A DNA stretch of 64,000 nucleotides from Strongylocentrotus purpuratus (GCF_000002235.5 NW_022145604.1:29299291-29363290), one strand, 5' to 3'. Counted from the stretch's first letter, positions 46,311 through 58,065 are shown. Made by a program: numbers and translations. The notes: generated from the letters alone by a model not told the origin.

Positions 46311-46504
46311 CCGATAGACGACACAGATAGTGGGAAAACAGAAAAATAGACAGAAAGAGAGAAATGCTCTTGGATTTATATGAGGTCTGACAAGATGTGT
46401 GGTAGTGGTGGCGGTGTATGTGTGTGTGGGGTAGGAGAGGGGGGGGGGGCAGAGCACGCTGCTGGTGTCTGGCTCAAGCATCCTCCTTTTTAAAACTCTG
46501 TATA

Positions 46505-46595
46505 CGATGATATATATCTGTAAAGCGCTTTGAGAGGGCCTTCGGTCTTGAAAAGCGCTATAACAGAACTAGCTATTATTATATTATTATTATAA
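46505..46595 (+). mobile_element. SINE/LINE 3' tail fragment
   Basis: GTAAAGCGCTTTGAGAGGGC, then AAAAGCGCTATAACAGAACT and an (ATT)n tail: the same 3' end layout as the (ATT)-tailed LINE and SINE elsewhere in the window, here on the + strand and without a head. Confidence 0.65.
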
Positions 46596-47131
46596 GGTGC
46601 CAATCTGAACTTCTTCAAAATAAGTCCAGATGGTTCCAAATCCATGTATATCTCATGACTTATTTTTCTCGAGATGATAATATTGATAGCGGACATCCTA
46701 CGGCCTAATATCTTATTCATGGTCATACCTCTCAACGGAGTGGTCAAGATCTGTCAAAAATCGTGATGTTTTGGTTCATTCAACTGTTCATCAGGCTATA
46801 CAAGTTGTCATCTTCTTTTCATTTTGATCTTCACAAGTCTTCTGATTATCAATATCCGGAAATGGTTACCCCGTAGTAAGAAATTATTTGAATGCTTGAG
46901 CACCTTCTCATGGTAGCTCGGCTAAAGCCGGGAAAGTAATAATAATAACGAGTACAGGGCCCTCAGGAAGAAAAGCATTAGTACTGATGAGGCTTCCTTG
47001 GATAAAGAAGACATATTAGCACTTTAAAACAAATTATCCCGAGATTTCCTGTGAAACTATACACAATCCTTCAAAATCATGCGAAATATTATACGTTGCA
47101 CAAGCCTACAATGATGAGGAGTACGGAACTA

Positions 47132-47162
<31 letters not shown>

Positions 47163-48804
47163 TTATTTATTGAATATCGTTAAAAATTGACCGATGCGAT
47201 CAAATTTATTTTTGGTATAATATTTTTTTTTTTTTTGGGGGGGGGGGGAGGGAACCGTTTATTCTTTGCTGGCTCTTTATTGCTGCCATGCCATGCTACG
47301 CTGCGATATCTACATATTTGATTGAATTTAATTTGAATTTATTAACAACAACATAACACAATGTTACAAAATGTATTCAAGTGGGTAACAAAAATGACAT
47401 GTCGTATACATATCCATGTACATGGGTTACAAAGAAAAAGAAAATATCCATAGTTGAACCATCATGTACAAATTAAGTTAAACATATACCATGTCATATC
47501 AAACCTGTGAATTAGCTTTAACTAAATATTATACGTAGATATTTGTGGCTGGAATTGAAATTCACAGAGTTCCAAGAACGTATAAGTGATTCAAATAAAG
47601 GATATTTTTAAACTTAAAAATGTAAAATGTTGTTAAAGGGAGAACCAAAAGTTAGCACGAGTGCTAGTCGGGATTGGTCCTTCGAGTTTCTAAAACTTTA
47701 TGCAAAGTCATATTAATATTTATTATGTCTTAATATCATATTATTTGATCCTTATGATTCATCTCTACTTAGGAGTTTAATTCTGAGATTTTGAGGAAAT
47801 GATGATCTTGTTTTTTCTTCTCTTATATTTATGGGCAAATTGATTCAACCGTTTGATTGTCTGTCCCTTATTCGCGTTATTCTGTGTCACTATTTCCTTG
47901 CCCAATATCTGGACTTAATTGAATTATTCGTTCAAGACGATAAGCACAATTGAGGGAGACAAGTGAATTTCAATCAAGAAGAGAGTCAACGTGTCGAAAA
48001 TCACACTTCAAAATTTGAAACGGACACCAAATCGTGAATAAGCATGCGGACATGTGACATGCCGGTCACGAAGAACTTATGGTAACGTGACTTTACATCC
48101 CGACATCTAATCATGATATCGTCCTTGTCATGTCAACAAGAAGCCAATCATGATGAAAAGAGTTGAGAAATGCAATCTGTATTTGAAAGATAATATTATT
48201 TTCGATGACTCGTGGTTAAATTGGTAATGAAACAATGAACACGATCCAAATATGTATTAAAACAATAAGGACAAAACCCGAAAGTATCGATCAGGATAAC
48301 ATGGTTACTTTCAGTTCTGATGATAATTTGTAATTACAATAATATCAATTATTTGTAAAGTCTGAAACTCTGAAGATCAACCAATACAACCACTTCCTCA
48401 AAAGTGAAAATAGAAAGAAAAAGAAAAAATATCGACAAAAACCCAAGAGATTTAAAATGAACTAGAGCAGAGATATTTATTTGACCCCTTAACATAAAAA
48501 TGACAGCTTTGAATCAGAAATTAAAATTCATTTTGATCTACAAGCATCAGTTAATGACATGCTGTCCGGGCTTTTTTATTCATCAATTTTTAATATTTTT
48601 TTACAAATCAATTCATTGTTTACTCATCAGTCCAAAAAATATAATTACTATTATTTTTAAATGGATGCATAATGCCCTGAGTGTTATCTGTCTAAACAAT
48701 GTGAAACTCGGCATATATAACATACCAACATGGCTTATATGAACAGGGGAAAATTCAATTCAATTCATTCAATGTTACATGTATTATTTTCCAATGTATT
48801 TCAG
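46596..48804. other. AT-rich region, no gene recognised
   Basis: Contains (TA)n at 47131-47152, T- and G-runs near 47222-47250, and probable antisense LINE 3' UTR-like sequence beginning TTGAATTTAATTTGAATTT near 47320. Confidence 0.45.
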
Positions 48805-49007
48805 ATTTAACATTGTTAAACGATGCCTTCAAAATAAAACAGCTAACGAATAACCTTTATACTGAATGGCCTATGGCACAATGCTCTATCAAGAACGTAT
48901 GGCTTCTGGAACATAATGACGGCATCCTCACGAGAGCCATCCCCAGCAGTGCCCATGACAATTTGAAACTATCATTTAAAATGAATACGTCACAATCTTT
49001 GGAGTAA
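48805..49007 (+). CDS. Candidate terminal exon, unknown function
   Basis: A good acceptor (TTTTCCAATGTATTTCAG, ending 48804) opens a frame of 67 codons that ends in TAA at 49005-49007. It includes LTNNLYTEWPMAQCSIKNVW and RAIPSSAHDNLKLSF. It starts in phase with two bases before the first full codon. Codon use looks natural, but no domain is recognised and no upstream exon on this strand was found. It could equally be chance. Confidence 0.27.
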
Positions 49008-49627
49008 TTACTCGCTTACGTGACCGCCCATGATTAATGAAGGGCCAATTAAACACTCGAGGAAAACCTTCGAGTTCTGATAACCGCCAGAAATTGTGTA
49101 GGTGTAGGCGAAACTACCGCATAACATCGTAGATTAATTCCACCCCGTTTCAGCAAATAATTTCCATAATTTTAGACGCCGTGTATAATCTTTAAACAGG
49201 GAACGAATCGAGGTTACATGGAAGATATTAGCCAATCTAATCAAAGTAATCATTCGAAATCATAAATATTTTTGAGATTTAACTTTAGTCGAGGTTTAAA
49301 GGAAAATAATGACAAATAATCATTGTGGAAGCCTTGAGTGATATAGAATATAAGCTGGAAGGGAGAGAAATTGGTCAGTGAAACCTTTCTTAATCCTCAA
49401 ATAAAACTACGCCCTATTTCACTTACTTCTTACTTTGCAAAACTCGCTGAATTTTGTATTATGTAAATGGTCAATGGAAGATATTACCATGCGTTTAATC
49501 CCAATCAGTATGGAAATTGGCCTGGCTTTTAAGCACTAACAACTATGTGATACCGTGCTACCTCTTCATCAAATATATGCCAACGCGGAGTAACCTAAAT
49601 CTTTATCCACTTTCATACTTGCCATTT

Positions 49628-50580
49628 TTCTAAGGCGTTTGATCACATCGACCATAAAATGGTACAACAAATTGAATCATCTGCAAGTGAGGACATGTGT
49701 AATATCATGGATACCGAGTTTAAAATATTTTGGTCAGTTATCTAATATGAAAACAATCAATGCTGGTGTTCCGCAATGTACCAATCTTGGTCCGATTCTA
49801 TTTAATGTAATGATCAATGATGCCTGTCATGATGTTAACTTACGATTTTACAAATATGTTGACGACTTAACGATTGTAGAAAGCCGAAAAGTAACATCTC
49901 AGTCTAAACTACGAAATGCACTCTCTGATCTATACCTATGGTTCGTTGAGAATAATATGACATTGAATCCGTCCAAGCGTTTTTCTACGGTTATAATATT
50001 AATATAAGAAATAAGGTAGAACAAAATTATATTTTCAATGGCGAAAAATAATTAATCTATGTTCATCAAGCCAATGTCCGGTGAACAATTTCACAATAAA
50101 AACTAAAATGGAATAGCCATGTATCCGATTTCATAAAAAGGTGCAATAGGAAGTTGTTTATGTTTCGTTGCCTTAGAAGTACGGAATGCTTCTAGAAGAC
50201 CTTTTACTGATATATTAAGGAAACATTCGTTCGATCTTAGATTATGGGGTACCGATTTACAATGGTAATTTAATAAAGACCCATTTATCTACTTTAGAAC
50301 GTATTCAGAAACGAGCTTGCAAAATCAATTTAGGACGTCAGTATGAAAGTAATAAAGCAGCATTGGAAACGTGCAATCTACTTTTACTAAAAGCAAGACC
50401 TGAGCACTTATGTATAGACTTGCCAAACACCCACAATTTAAAGAATGTTTACCTCTTATACAACAAAGCGCTTATCCTCTAAGATTTCAATCAAAGTTAA
50501 TACAATACCAATGTAAAACCAAACGCTTCCAGTGCAGCGCCCTTACATACTTTATAAATCTTCGTAATAAAATGTAATAC
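49628..50580 (+). pseudogene. Non-LTR retrotransposon RT pseudogene
   Basis: It begins with the RT motif SKAFDHIDHKMV (49632 onward), shifts frame, then shows GVPQCTNLGPILFNVMIND (family pattern GVPQG, here G to C) and YVDDLTIVES, the catalytic YxDD box, at about 49855-49885. It continues in scattered frames (WNSHVSDFIKRCNRKLF, RIQKRACKINLGRQYES, KTKRFQCSALTYFINLRNKM). Several frameshifts and stops make it dead. The endonuclease is absent. The family differs from the (ATT)-tailed LINE. Confidence 0.88.
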
Positions 50581-50599
50581 TTACAAAAAGTTTCAACTA

Positions 50600-52040
50600 T
50601 TTGATCATTCTCATTTCTATCATCATTATTTATTGTAGGAGAAGTAGACTTTGGATCGTGAGATATAGCAATGGGAAACATATAAAGTTGAAGACCAAAG
50701 TAGAATTGTTTGAAAGCGTGTAGATTTAAGGTTGACCAAAGCCAGAGTACACAAACATTTAAGACATTTCATGCATGGTAAATGTAATTATTATGATTAT
50801 CTTCGATTTCTTCTCCGTAAATCTGTGATATATCTTTTGTATAGGTGGTAACCTATCGGATTGTGAAAGGGACAATTAGCATGTGGGGCAAGAAAGAATT
50901 GAGATAGAATAGAGAGCAGAGTAGAAAAAAATGAAAACGTAAGAATATCAACAGAAAATAGGAAACATTGACCATTGACTTTTGAAAAAAAAGTTACAAC
51001 TGCACCTGCACCCAGTTCATATTTGTTGAAAGATTTAGCCCCTCAGGGTTGTTCCTTCCGTTTGCTGACCCAATTCCGTTTTAATATTGTTCACCGCTAA
51101 CGAGTTTAGGGCCAGGGGCGGACCCAGTATATTGTTTGATAAAAAAATGGAAAATTCCGAGAAAAAAATCTCTGATCAAGCAAACACGTGATCGAATGAG
51201 TTTCATTTGGGTGTAGTTTTTTTTTAAGGGGCGAGATTACAAAATAAGGGGTATATTCTTCTTTGGCGTAGATCTACTTAATGCGAGGTTTGGTAAAGAG
51301 GTTTTAGGCCCGTTGTACCCGGCGTTGTACCCCCCCCCCCCCCCCTCCATCTACTATGATTGTTTGTACCTAAACCCCGTACTTAAGGATCCGTGAGAGA
51401 TATCTTTCATCAATAGGATTGGTTTTTATGTATGAATTGTCGAAAATTACGCATTTATAAAATGGTCTCTATATCATGATATGTCCTTTCCTCAAAAAGG
51501 AATGTTGAAATCACGTATTTCTACAGCAACTTAAAGCCCTATGTGAATGTATCCGGAAATGTATAGTTTCGTTTATCGTTTTGCAATAAATCAGCGTAGA
51601 GTGCTAGTTTGGACTCTCGATTGCTAATGATCTACAAACGGAATGTAGTTGTCTGCTCGTCGCTAGCTTGTTTGCTCTTACTTTATCACTTCAAGATTCG
51701 CCATGCCCCATATAATAATGACCTTTATGCATCACGCGTTTCGCTGATGGCCGGTGAAGGAAACGATTGAACGTAGAAGTTCAAGGAATTTTTTTAAAGT
51801 CCAACTTTGTGTTATCGATGATCGTTTGTGCTCTCTGGCCTTGATTGATTTCAAAATTCAAACCTCCGGGCCAATCACTGAATACTAGTACAACTGTACA
51901 AAGTGGCCATGATGACGATAATGGACAACTAGTATTACTGGATAAGACATAAGACTTGATTAGCTTTAGGTGATGAAGGGAATAGACTCCATACTGACTT
52001 TCTCCAGCAGGTGATTAATTGACCATGGTTGTTTTTTTGT
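50600..52040. other. Intergenic DNA, no gene recognised
   Basis: Includes a C-run at 51331-51345. No supported gene or repeat family. Confidence 0.45.
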
Positions 52041-52331
52041 AATAATAATAATTATCCTTGCTTATATAGCGCCTAACACTTCCTTTATCAGAAGTCTCTA
52101 AGCGCGCTCTACAATAATGCAGCATAATTACCATTGCTTTAGCAGTGCAGCTGTTACATGCGCTGCGTTTCAAGGAATAAATTCCTACCAGGTACCCATT
52201 TACTTCACCTGGGTGGAGTGTGGCAAATGTTGATAATGTCTTGCCAAAGGACATTAGTGCGGCGGCGGGAATCGAACCGCGGACTTTGTGATCGACAGTC
52301 CGGCGACGTATCCACTCAACCACAACCCCTC
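52041..52331 (-). mobile_element. tRNA-derived SINE, second copy
   Basis: On the minus strand: GGTTGTGGTTGAGTGGATAC (A-box region), B-box GGTTCGATTCC, then CACTAATGTCCTTTGGCAAG and CCACCCAGGTGAAGTAAATG. The 3' end is GGCGCTATATAAGC plus an (ATT)n tail. Same head and body as the copy at 21316, with a shorter middle. Confidence 0.92.
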
Positions 52332-53379
52332 TACACCTTGTATTGCAGGTGGGAGGATGGCTCACCTGATGACCAGTGGTCTAAGTAACTGGAAGGACCC
52401 GGGTTCAAAACCAAGTGGATTTGCTAGTTAACCATGGCCCTCGGAGGGGACTTATAGCCGTCCGTCCCCTGGCTGTTTATTACAAGAGTCATGCTTTCTT
52501 AGCATTTATGGAAAATAAACCAATCATAAATTATGGTCACGTATGCAAAGTTTAGAATTAAATATTTACTTTTGCAAAGGAACTAAAAGTATCAATGATA
52601 CAAATGTTTTTGTAATAATCGTACATTCTTTTTCCAAGGAGTATTTGTTGAAAAGGTTGATTAGCTTGATTATGAAATTCTATCATAAATGTAAAAACTT
52701 GCCAGCAAAAGTCGTTAAATTCTAAGTACAAACCTCCCCGCGTAAGTATTTGTATGATATGCATGTAATGGAAGTAGATGGCTGTGGATGAACAGATACA
52801 ATTAGGAACTAAATTCTTCATACCCTTTGTAAATTTGATTATGTGTGTGTGTGTGTTTGTATGTTTCGTAACTCAAGATGCTAACAGAGAAAAGACTAAC
52901 TTGTTCAAGAACGAGCACGATGCCGTCCTTACCATTTTTATTTATCACAGGGTACTTTCTAAAGCAGACATGTTTTTATTAATTCCAAGGATATGGTGTG
53001 TAATTTTAATAACTATGAAATAAATACTCTCTGTCGTGAAAATACCACATTTGCCTATTTTGGGATATTTTTTCCCCACGATAGGGACACATCTACATTT
53101 TTAAATGTACACCGCCAGACCGACCGACTCTTGACTATTCGGGGTACGGTATTACCCCCCCCCCAAATAGTAGTTCTGTTTGTTGTTCATCTCGTTTGTG
53201 CAAATGGGTTATTTAAGCTCAGTCACACCACCAAACCGACTTCCAACCTACCGATCCTTTGCCGTTGAAGGTTATGTAATATTTAATTCGGTCACATAAT
53301 TTAACGCTCGTTCCTCTCCCACCGCCACCGCGACTCCCACCCATCCTCCTACTTTTAGGAGTCACTCAACTTTCACTGG
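52332..53379. other. Intergenic or intronic DNA, no gene recognised
   Basis: If the minus-strand candidate gene to the right is real, this is its downstream intron. Nothing further is supported. Confidence 0.4.
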
Positions 53380-53775
53380 TTAAAGGCACTGTTTAACGAT
53401 GTTTCCAGTTTTACAAATCTGAGATGCGCGGCCCTACGTTTTATCAGTGTCTGTGATATGGTGTAATATTGAAGTCCTAACAAAAATACGCTTCAAAATG
53501 GTCATGAAGTGCATCAAAAAAGTTAAAATCTTTGAGTGACCGGTTTTACCATACTAATTTTCCCAAATAGACTGTAGTGTTATGGAAATCGTTGGGAAAA
53601 CCGTTTTTGACATTTCCAATTCCAATCATAAATATCTTGATAATTAGACAGGCGATCGGCCTTGTAAAAGTCATGGAATACCTGACTAACCTAAAGGTTT
53701 ATAATCATGATTGCAGCATGAGCTAAATCCAAGATTTTCCTTTAAAAACTGAGGCAAATATACTAATCCCTTTAA
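53380..53775 (+). mobile_element. MITE C, copy 1
   Basis: The element 53384-53771 (388 bp) lies between TTAA duplicates and matches the copy at 54821-55197 (shared TTTGAGTGACCGGTTTTACC, AAATAGACTGTAGTGTTATG, CTAAAGGTTTATAAT). The ends are weakly inverted (AGGCACT... / ...AATCCCT). No coding capacity. Confidence 0.88.
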
Positions 53776-53776
53776 G

Positions 53777-53865
53777 ATTCAAAACATATTCTTTCACATG
53801 ATTGGTAATAAGAGCTTCCATTCATTTTTTTTAAGGGCGTTTCCAGAAATGGTCTTTACCTTTAA
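53777..53865 (+). mobile_element. MITE A fragment (right end)
   Basis: Only the last ~85 bp of the family (CAAAACATATTCTTTCACAT ... ATGGTCTTTACCT), with its TTAA at 53862-53865. It abuts MITE C, and its TTAA is 9 bp inside the intron that follows the candidate exon at 53875. Confidence 0.88.
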
Positions 53866-53874
53866 CTAACTTAC

Positions 53875-54048
53875 CCTGGTGTTTCTGCATAGTCGCCACG
53901 TGTTTCGGATGACATCCATGCAAAACCTTAGCTTTCTACCCGATCTGCTCCTCTTGGATGCAACCATTGGGTAGGTCTCATCTTCCCCCGATGCATACTC
54001 TGAGGAGGAGGACTGTAAGTTCGAGAGCAATCGTATAAGAGCTGTCTC
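53875..54048 (-). CDS. Candidate internal exon of a secreted, neuropeptide-like precursor
   Basis: The minus strand has a textbook acceptor (ATGTTTTCTTTTCAG, AG at 54050-54049) and donor (AGG|GTAAGT, GT at 53874-53873) around exactly 58 open codons, phase 0 at both ends. The peptide runs ETALIRLLSNLQSSSSEYAS, then GEDETYPMVASKRSRSGRK, then LRFCMDVIRNTWRLCRNTR. KR and RK dibasic pairs are candidate prohormone cleavage sites before a segment with two cysteines ten residues apart, enough for one disulfide ring. I cannot name the family; somatostatin also has a C-x10-C ring, but the sequence does not otherwise match. A signal-peptide exon with a matching phase-0 end lies upstream at 62328-62488. 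Confidence 0.55.
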
Positions 54049-54656
54049 CTGAAAAGAAAACATAGAAATATTAAGAAAACTATGATAAAAATGCTGTGAA
54101 TACAACAAAAAGCATGTGGAGACGAATGTAGAATTCTTGAAACATTGTGGAGAAATAAACAAATTCCTAGAACATGGCAAGTTGAAATTATTAAAACAAT
54201 TCTGTAGAATCTGATATTATGTGTTATTTCCCTTATTGTGGGGGTGCTTAACACATGTATTTCCACCAACTCATTTCATAGTAATACAAATCTCATTCTT
54301 TCCATATCAAGGTAATGCTTGAATGACAGTTGCCATGGTAATGCCTGTAATTCAGAAACAAAAAATTAAAAATGGGGATTAAATGGGGATGATGGGGATT
54401 CAAATTGAAACCACATAACACTCCAATGTATGCAAAAGTTAGATTACCAACCTGTTCTTGATCCTTTTAAGTCAAATTTATACCAGAACATTGTCGTTTC
54501 TATGGCAATGACAAGATAGATATGTGTATGTTGAGATAAAATAAAGTTTTTCTGTATATAAACGAACTAAAATACAAAACTAATGTCAAAATTGAAAGAT
54601 TTGTATTCAATCTAGTTGAGATCTTTTAAGATACCGGTCAGGATGGTTTGGAAAAG

Positions 54657-54795
54657 CATGACAGAATAGTCGCTCTAAGAAGGTGACTACTAAGAAGCCG
54701 GCCGCCCACCCACCCACCGGCTGCCGAGATGGTTGCTACAGCAATCACCGAGTTGAAGGACCGCAATGGCTCCTCGCTGCAAGCAATAAAAAACA
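54657..54795 (+). pseudogene. Histone H1 N-terminal/globular-domain fragment, frameshifted
   Basis: The + strand shows ATGACAGA, then [17 protein letters not shown] in one frame and [20 protein letters not shown] then QAIK in the next. This is the basic tail and first helix region of a linker histone (family pattern HP..SEMV..AI..LK.R.GSS.QAIKKYI); echinoderm H1 proteins have closely similar wording. At least two frameshifts are needed and the match ends after QAIK, ~22 bp before MITE C. The block is GC-rich in an AT-rich setting. It is best read as a truncated H1 pseudogene. A minus-strand ORF with a chance acceptor covers the same bases. Confidence 0.68.
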
Positions 54796-54816
54796 TGAAA
54801 AACTAGGTATAATAAC

Positions 54817-55201
54817 TTAAGGGATCGTTTAACAATGTTAGATCTGAGATGCATGACCCTACGTGTTATCATTGTCTGTGATACGGTGTAATATTGAAGC
54901 CCTAACAAATTTGCGCTTCAAAATGATCAAGAAGTGCCTAAAAAAAGTAACAAATCTTTGAGTGACCGGTTTTACCATACTCGTTTTCCCAAATAGACTG
55001 TAGTGTTATGAAAACCGTTTGGCAAACGGTTTTCAAAATTTGTAATTCCAATCATAAATATCTTGGTAATCAGACAGGCGATTGGCTTGTAAAAGTCATG
55101 GGGTTCCTGACTGACCTAAAGGTTTATAATTATCACTGCAGCATGAAGTAAATCCAGAATTTTGTTTCAGAATCTAAGACAAAGTTACCGGATCCCTTTA
55201 A
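54817..55201 (+). mobile_element. MITE C, copy 2
   Basis: The element 54821-55197 lies between TTAA duplicates; ends GGGATCG and CGGATCCCT. It contains a local inverted repeat AAACCGTTTGGCAAACGGTTTT near 55013. Confidence 0.9.
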
Positions 55202-55596
55202 GAGTATTTTTGTATAAAAAAACCCGCACACATTCCACATGATAATCGAATATGTTCTCTTCCAAGAATACTTGGCTATCATAATCTGCCTCTGGATCAA
55301 TACAATTAATTGGTTTGGAGTGAAAATGGCAGAGGCATTGTCATGGTAACGGTGAATTAATATAAACATTACAAAAAAGAAATGTAAACTAGAGAACATA
55401 ATATCAGCATGAGATGACAAATAAAAGTGTCTTTTTTTCAAGCTACATGTTTGAATGCATCCACGGTCTGAGTTATACGAGGTTATAGTTGTGTATAACA
55501 GTGGCTGTTGTCAGGGTAATACCTGAATTTATTGAAAATCAGGGAAAACTTATGAAAAAAATATACCACGACTCCTCTACATAAAAGGGGATTTTG

Positions 55597-55835
55597 AATG
55601 AGTGGACGAGAACGGCGTGAACGTCCACTGATCATGCGTGTCCATGGCAAGCCGTTTTAACATTTATTCCTATTTCTTGATATCAAGAATTGGATTCTTG
55701 ATATCGAGAAAAGATTTTCTGTTGTAAAGCGATGGTAATTTTTGATATCAAGAAAAAGGAATAAATGTTAGGGGGACGGCTTGTTATAGACACGCATGAT
55801 TAGTGGACGTTCACGTCGTTCTCGTCCACTCAATC
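55597..55835. mobile_element. Foldback MITE, ~240 bp, ~90-bp arms
   Basis: Left arm 55597-55687 (GAATGAGTGGACGAGAACGG...) pairs with right arm 55742-55835 (...TCTCGTCCACTCAATC) with a handful of mismatches. A nested TTCTTGATATCAAGAA palindrome lies at the inner end. Target duplication unclear. The 82-codon ORF at 55796 starts inside it and is not convincing. Confidence 0.88.
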
Positions 55836-56924
55836 TAAAAGTCCATATGAACATACCATTCACCATCAACAAATGCTCCCTATTAGGCATGTCCAACTAT
55901 TACACCACGCCTGAACCACGTGAACTTTTGGTTCTGTATAAGCAACGTGATAATACCTTTGTGATTAATGAGGCAATCCTTGCAGCAATATTCGGCTCAA
56001 ATTTACTAAATCTTATGCATTTCGTAACCAAGATGCATCTTTAATTTCTGTAATAGTGCCGAAAGTTTAATCTGTAAAATGTCAAAGCAGTCAATTATAA
56101 AGATATATTTATTTGACAAGGGAATAAAGAGTTATGTCCGAATTTAAAAATCCCGGCAGTCGGGAGTCATGACTGACAGTCTCATTACCAATTACTTTTC
56201 GATTAGCTTATAAATACGTTGAAGAACGCAAACCCAATCTCGGTCAAAAATTATAAAATATATGGTAGCATAAAAATTATGACGTTAATTAAACCAGACC
56301 GGATTCTGTTGCAATTAGTCAGCCTTATTTGAGGACTGTTAGACCTTTTGGGATGAATAATGAATAGAAATTGGCAGGAAGGGATTTTTAATTGCCAAAA
56401 TTATGAACACAAAAAAGGGGAAAGGAATGAGACAAAATCAAGACGGGGGATACTTGGAGACGATATATTATACAATGTATAATTCAAATTAAACTGCAAT
56501 TAACTAATGTCGAATTTGATGAACAGAGAGAACAGACACAACATAATTTGTTTGACTTTGTGTACATTATTTCAACTATTGTTTGATATCTACTTGTATT
56601 TGTATTTGTATTTGAAATCCAATCACAAGTTTTGGTGGCAATAAAGACATAATTATTATTTAGAAAAATGTAAGAAGTTAATTATTAGGACAAGAAATTC
56701 CCTTGATTTATTGAGTATCATTGATTCTATGCCTTATCAGGGCCACGAAGACGAAGAAGACAATCTTGGGCTGATTGGTTATACCTTGGGTCAAACTATA
56801 TTTTATTGAATTAGGATCTACTTCATCTAAATTTGATGAGTGATGTTTAACATAATATCAAGTGCACTTTACTTGAATATGCAATCTAAATGTACACGTC
56901 CATTTCAGTGATAGCGAGTGACTA
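55836..56924. other. AT-rich region, no gene recognised
   Basis: Includes TTGTATTTGTATTTGTATTT near 56595. No exon or family supported. Confidence 0.45.
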
Positions 56925-57054
56925 ATGGAGGGAGGGAAGGAGAAAGAGAGAAGGGTAGACAGAGAGAAAGAGAAGGGAGAGAATCTGAGCGAAAGTGTGA
57001 GTGTGTGTATGTGTGCGGTGCGTGTGTGCGGTGCGTGTGTGCGCGTGCGTGTGC

Positions 57055-57091
<37 letters not shown>

Positions 57092-57195
57092 TTGAGGGGG
57101 AGACGGAGAGAAAAAAAGAGAGGTGGAGAGAAAGAGATAAAGAGAAAGAAAGAGAAATAAAAAGAGAGAGAGAGAGAAAGAAGGAAAGTGAGGGA
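56925..57195 (+). repeat. (GA)n and (GT)n compound microsatellite
   Basis: GGGAGGGAAGG and AGAGAAAGAG, then GTGTGTGCGGTGCGTGTGTG (57000-57067), then (GA)n to 57180. ORFs on both strands derive from it. Confidence 0.95.
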
Positions 57196-57484
57196 TACGA
57201 GGATAAGACAACGACTTTGAAGCTTATCGCATTTGCATAGTTATTGGCAGAGGCTAGTCACTCTTGTCACTAGATAAAGGCAAATGAAGAACAAATACTA
57301 TGACAAGAGGAAGAATATGCAAAAAGCCTTCATCTAATCTCAGAGCCATCTCGGGAGAGAGGCTATCAATGTACAAACTCTCTCGATCCTTGACTTTTCA
57401 TCCAACATTGTCCTATCACATGACCCGGTGTTGCGCATGAGCAGATAGACAAGCCAATGTCATTGTGACTCGTTTAACTCCACT

Positions 57485-58065
57485 GAGATGAAGTAGCACT
57501 AGTGGTTCATCACCATCACAACCAATACTAGATTTTAAAATATCGTGGATTTGAAACTTTTAGAATTGCACACTGAAGGTGGAATTGCTGTTTCCATGGG
57601 CATTTCTTATTGGTTAATCTCGAATGCATACAATGGGTTTCTTTTTACATGTTTGGAGGTCAAATGAAACATCAACTAATTTTGAATTCAATGCCTCACA
57701 CGAGTAGCTGAGTGACAAGATGTGATGAAGGGCAAAATAATTATCGGGCAAAATATCTGACAGGCAAAATAATGATACACAATAAAAACACAAAAGAAAA
57801 TCGCATGATAATTTACCAAAGGGCAGGAATTAATGCCAACATACCTGACGCGCAAAACAATAGTGGCCTCCTACTTTTTCAGAAAGCTGGCTTCGTCCTA
57901 TAATTGCGATGCCTCGTGTTTCCCTTCCAAAGTAGGTTCGATGCTACTAGGTTCACGCGAATGTACATTAACTTTAAGTTTAGGTGGTAGATTCAGTTTA
58001 CTAAGTTATCTTCAACTTTTAGGGACCGTGTTGACGCCCTAGTGATTACGAAAACCGGCAGATAA
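57485..58065 (+). repeat. Diverged direct repeat G, copy 1
   Basis: Matches 58443-58978 in order: GTAGCACTAGTGGTTCATCA, CAAAGTAGGTTCGATGCTAC, GGTTCACGCGA, TTTTAGGGACCGTGT. Similarity is clear but with many indels, so this is an old duplication. Confidence 0.85.

Noticed and set aside
45885..46481. ORFs with Val/Cys or Thr/His repeats
   Set aside because: They read (GT)n and (GA)n microsatellites.
54690..54908. Minus-strand exon (acceptor TTTATTGCTTGCAG, frame [13 protein letters not shown]...)
   Set aside because: The same bases encode a histone H1 fragment on the + strand, so the acceptor is a chance complement of LQAIKN codons.
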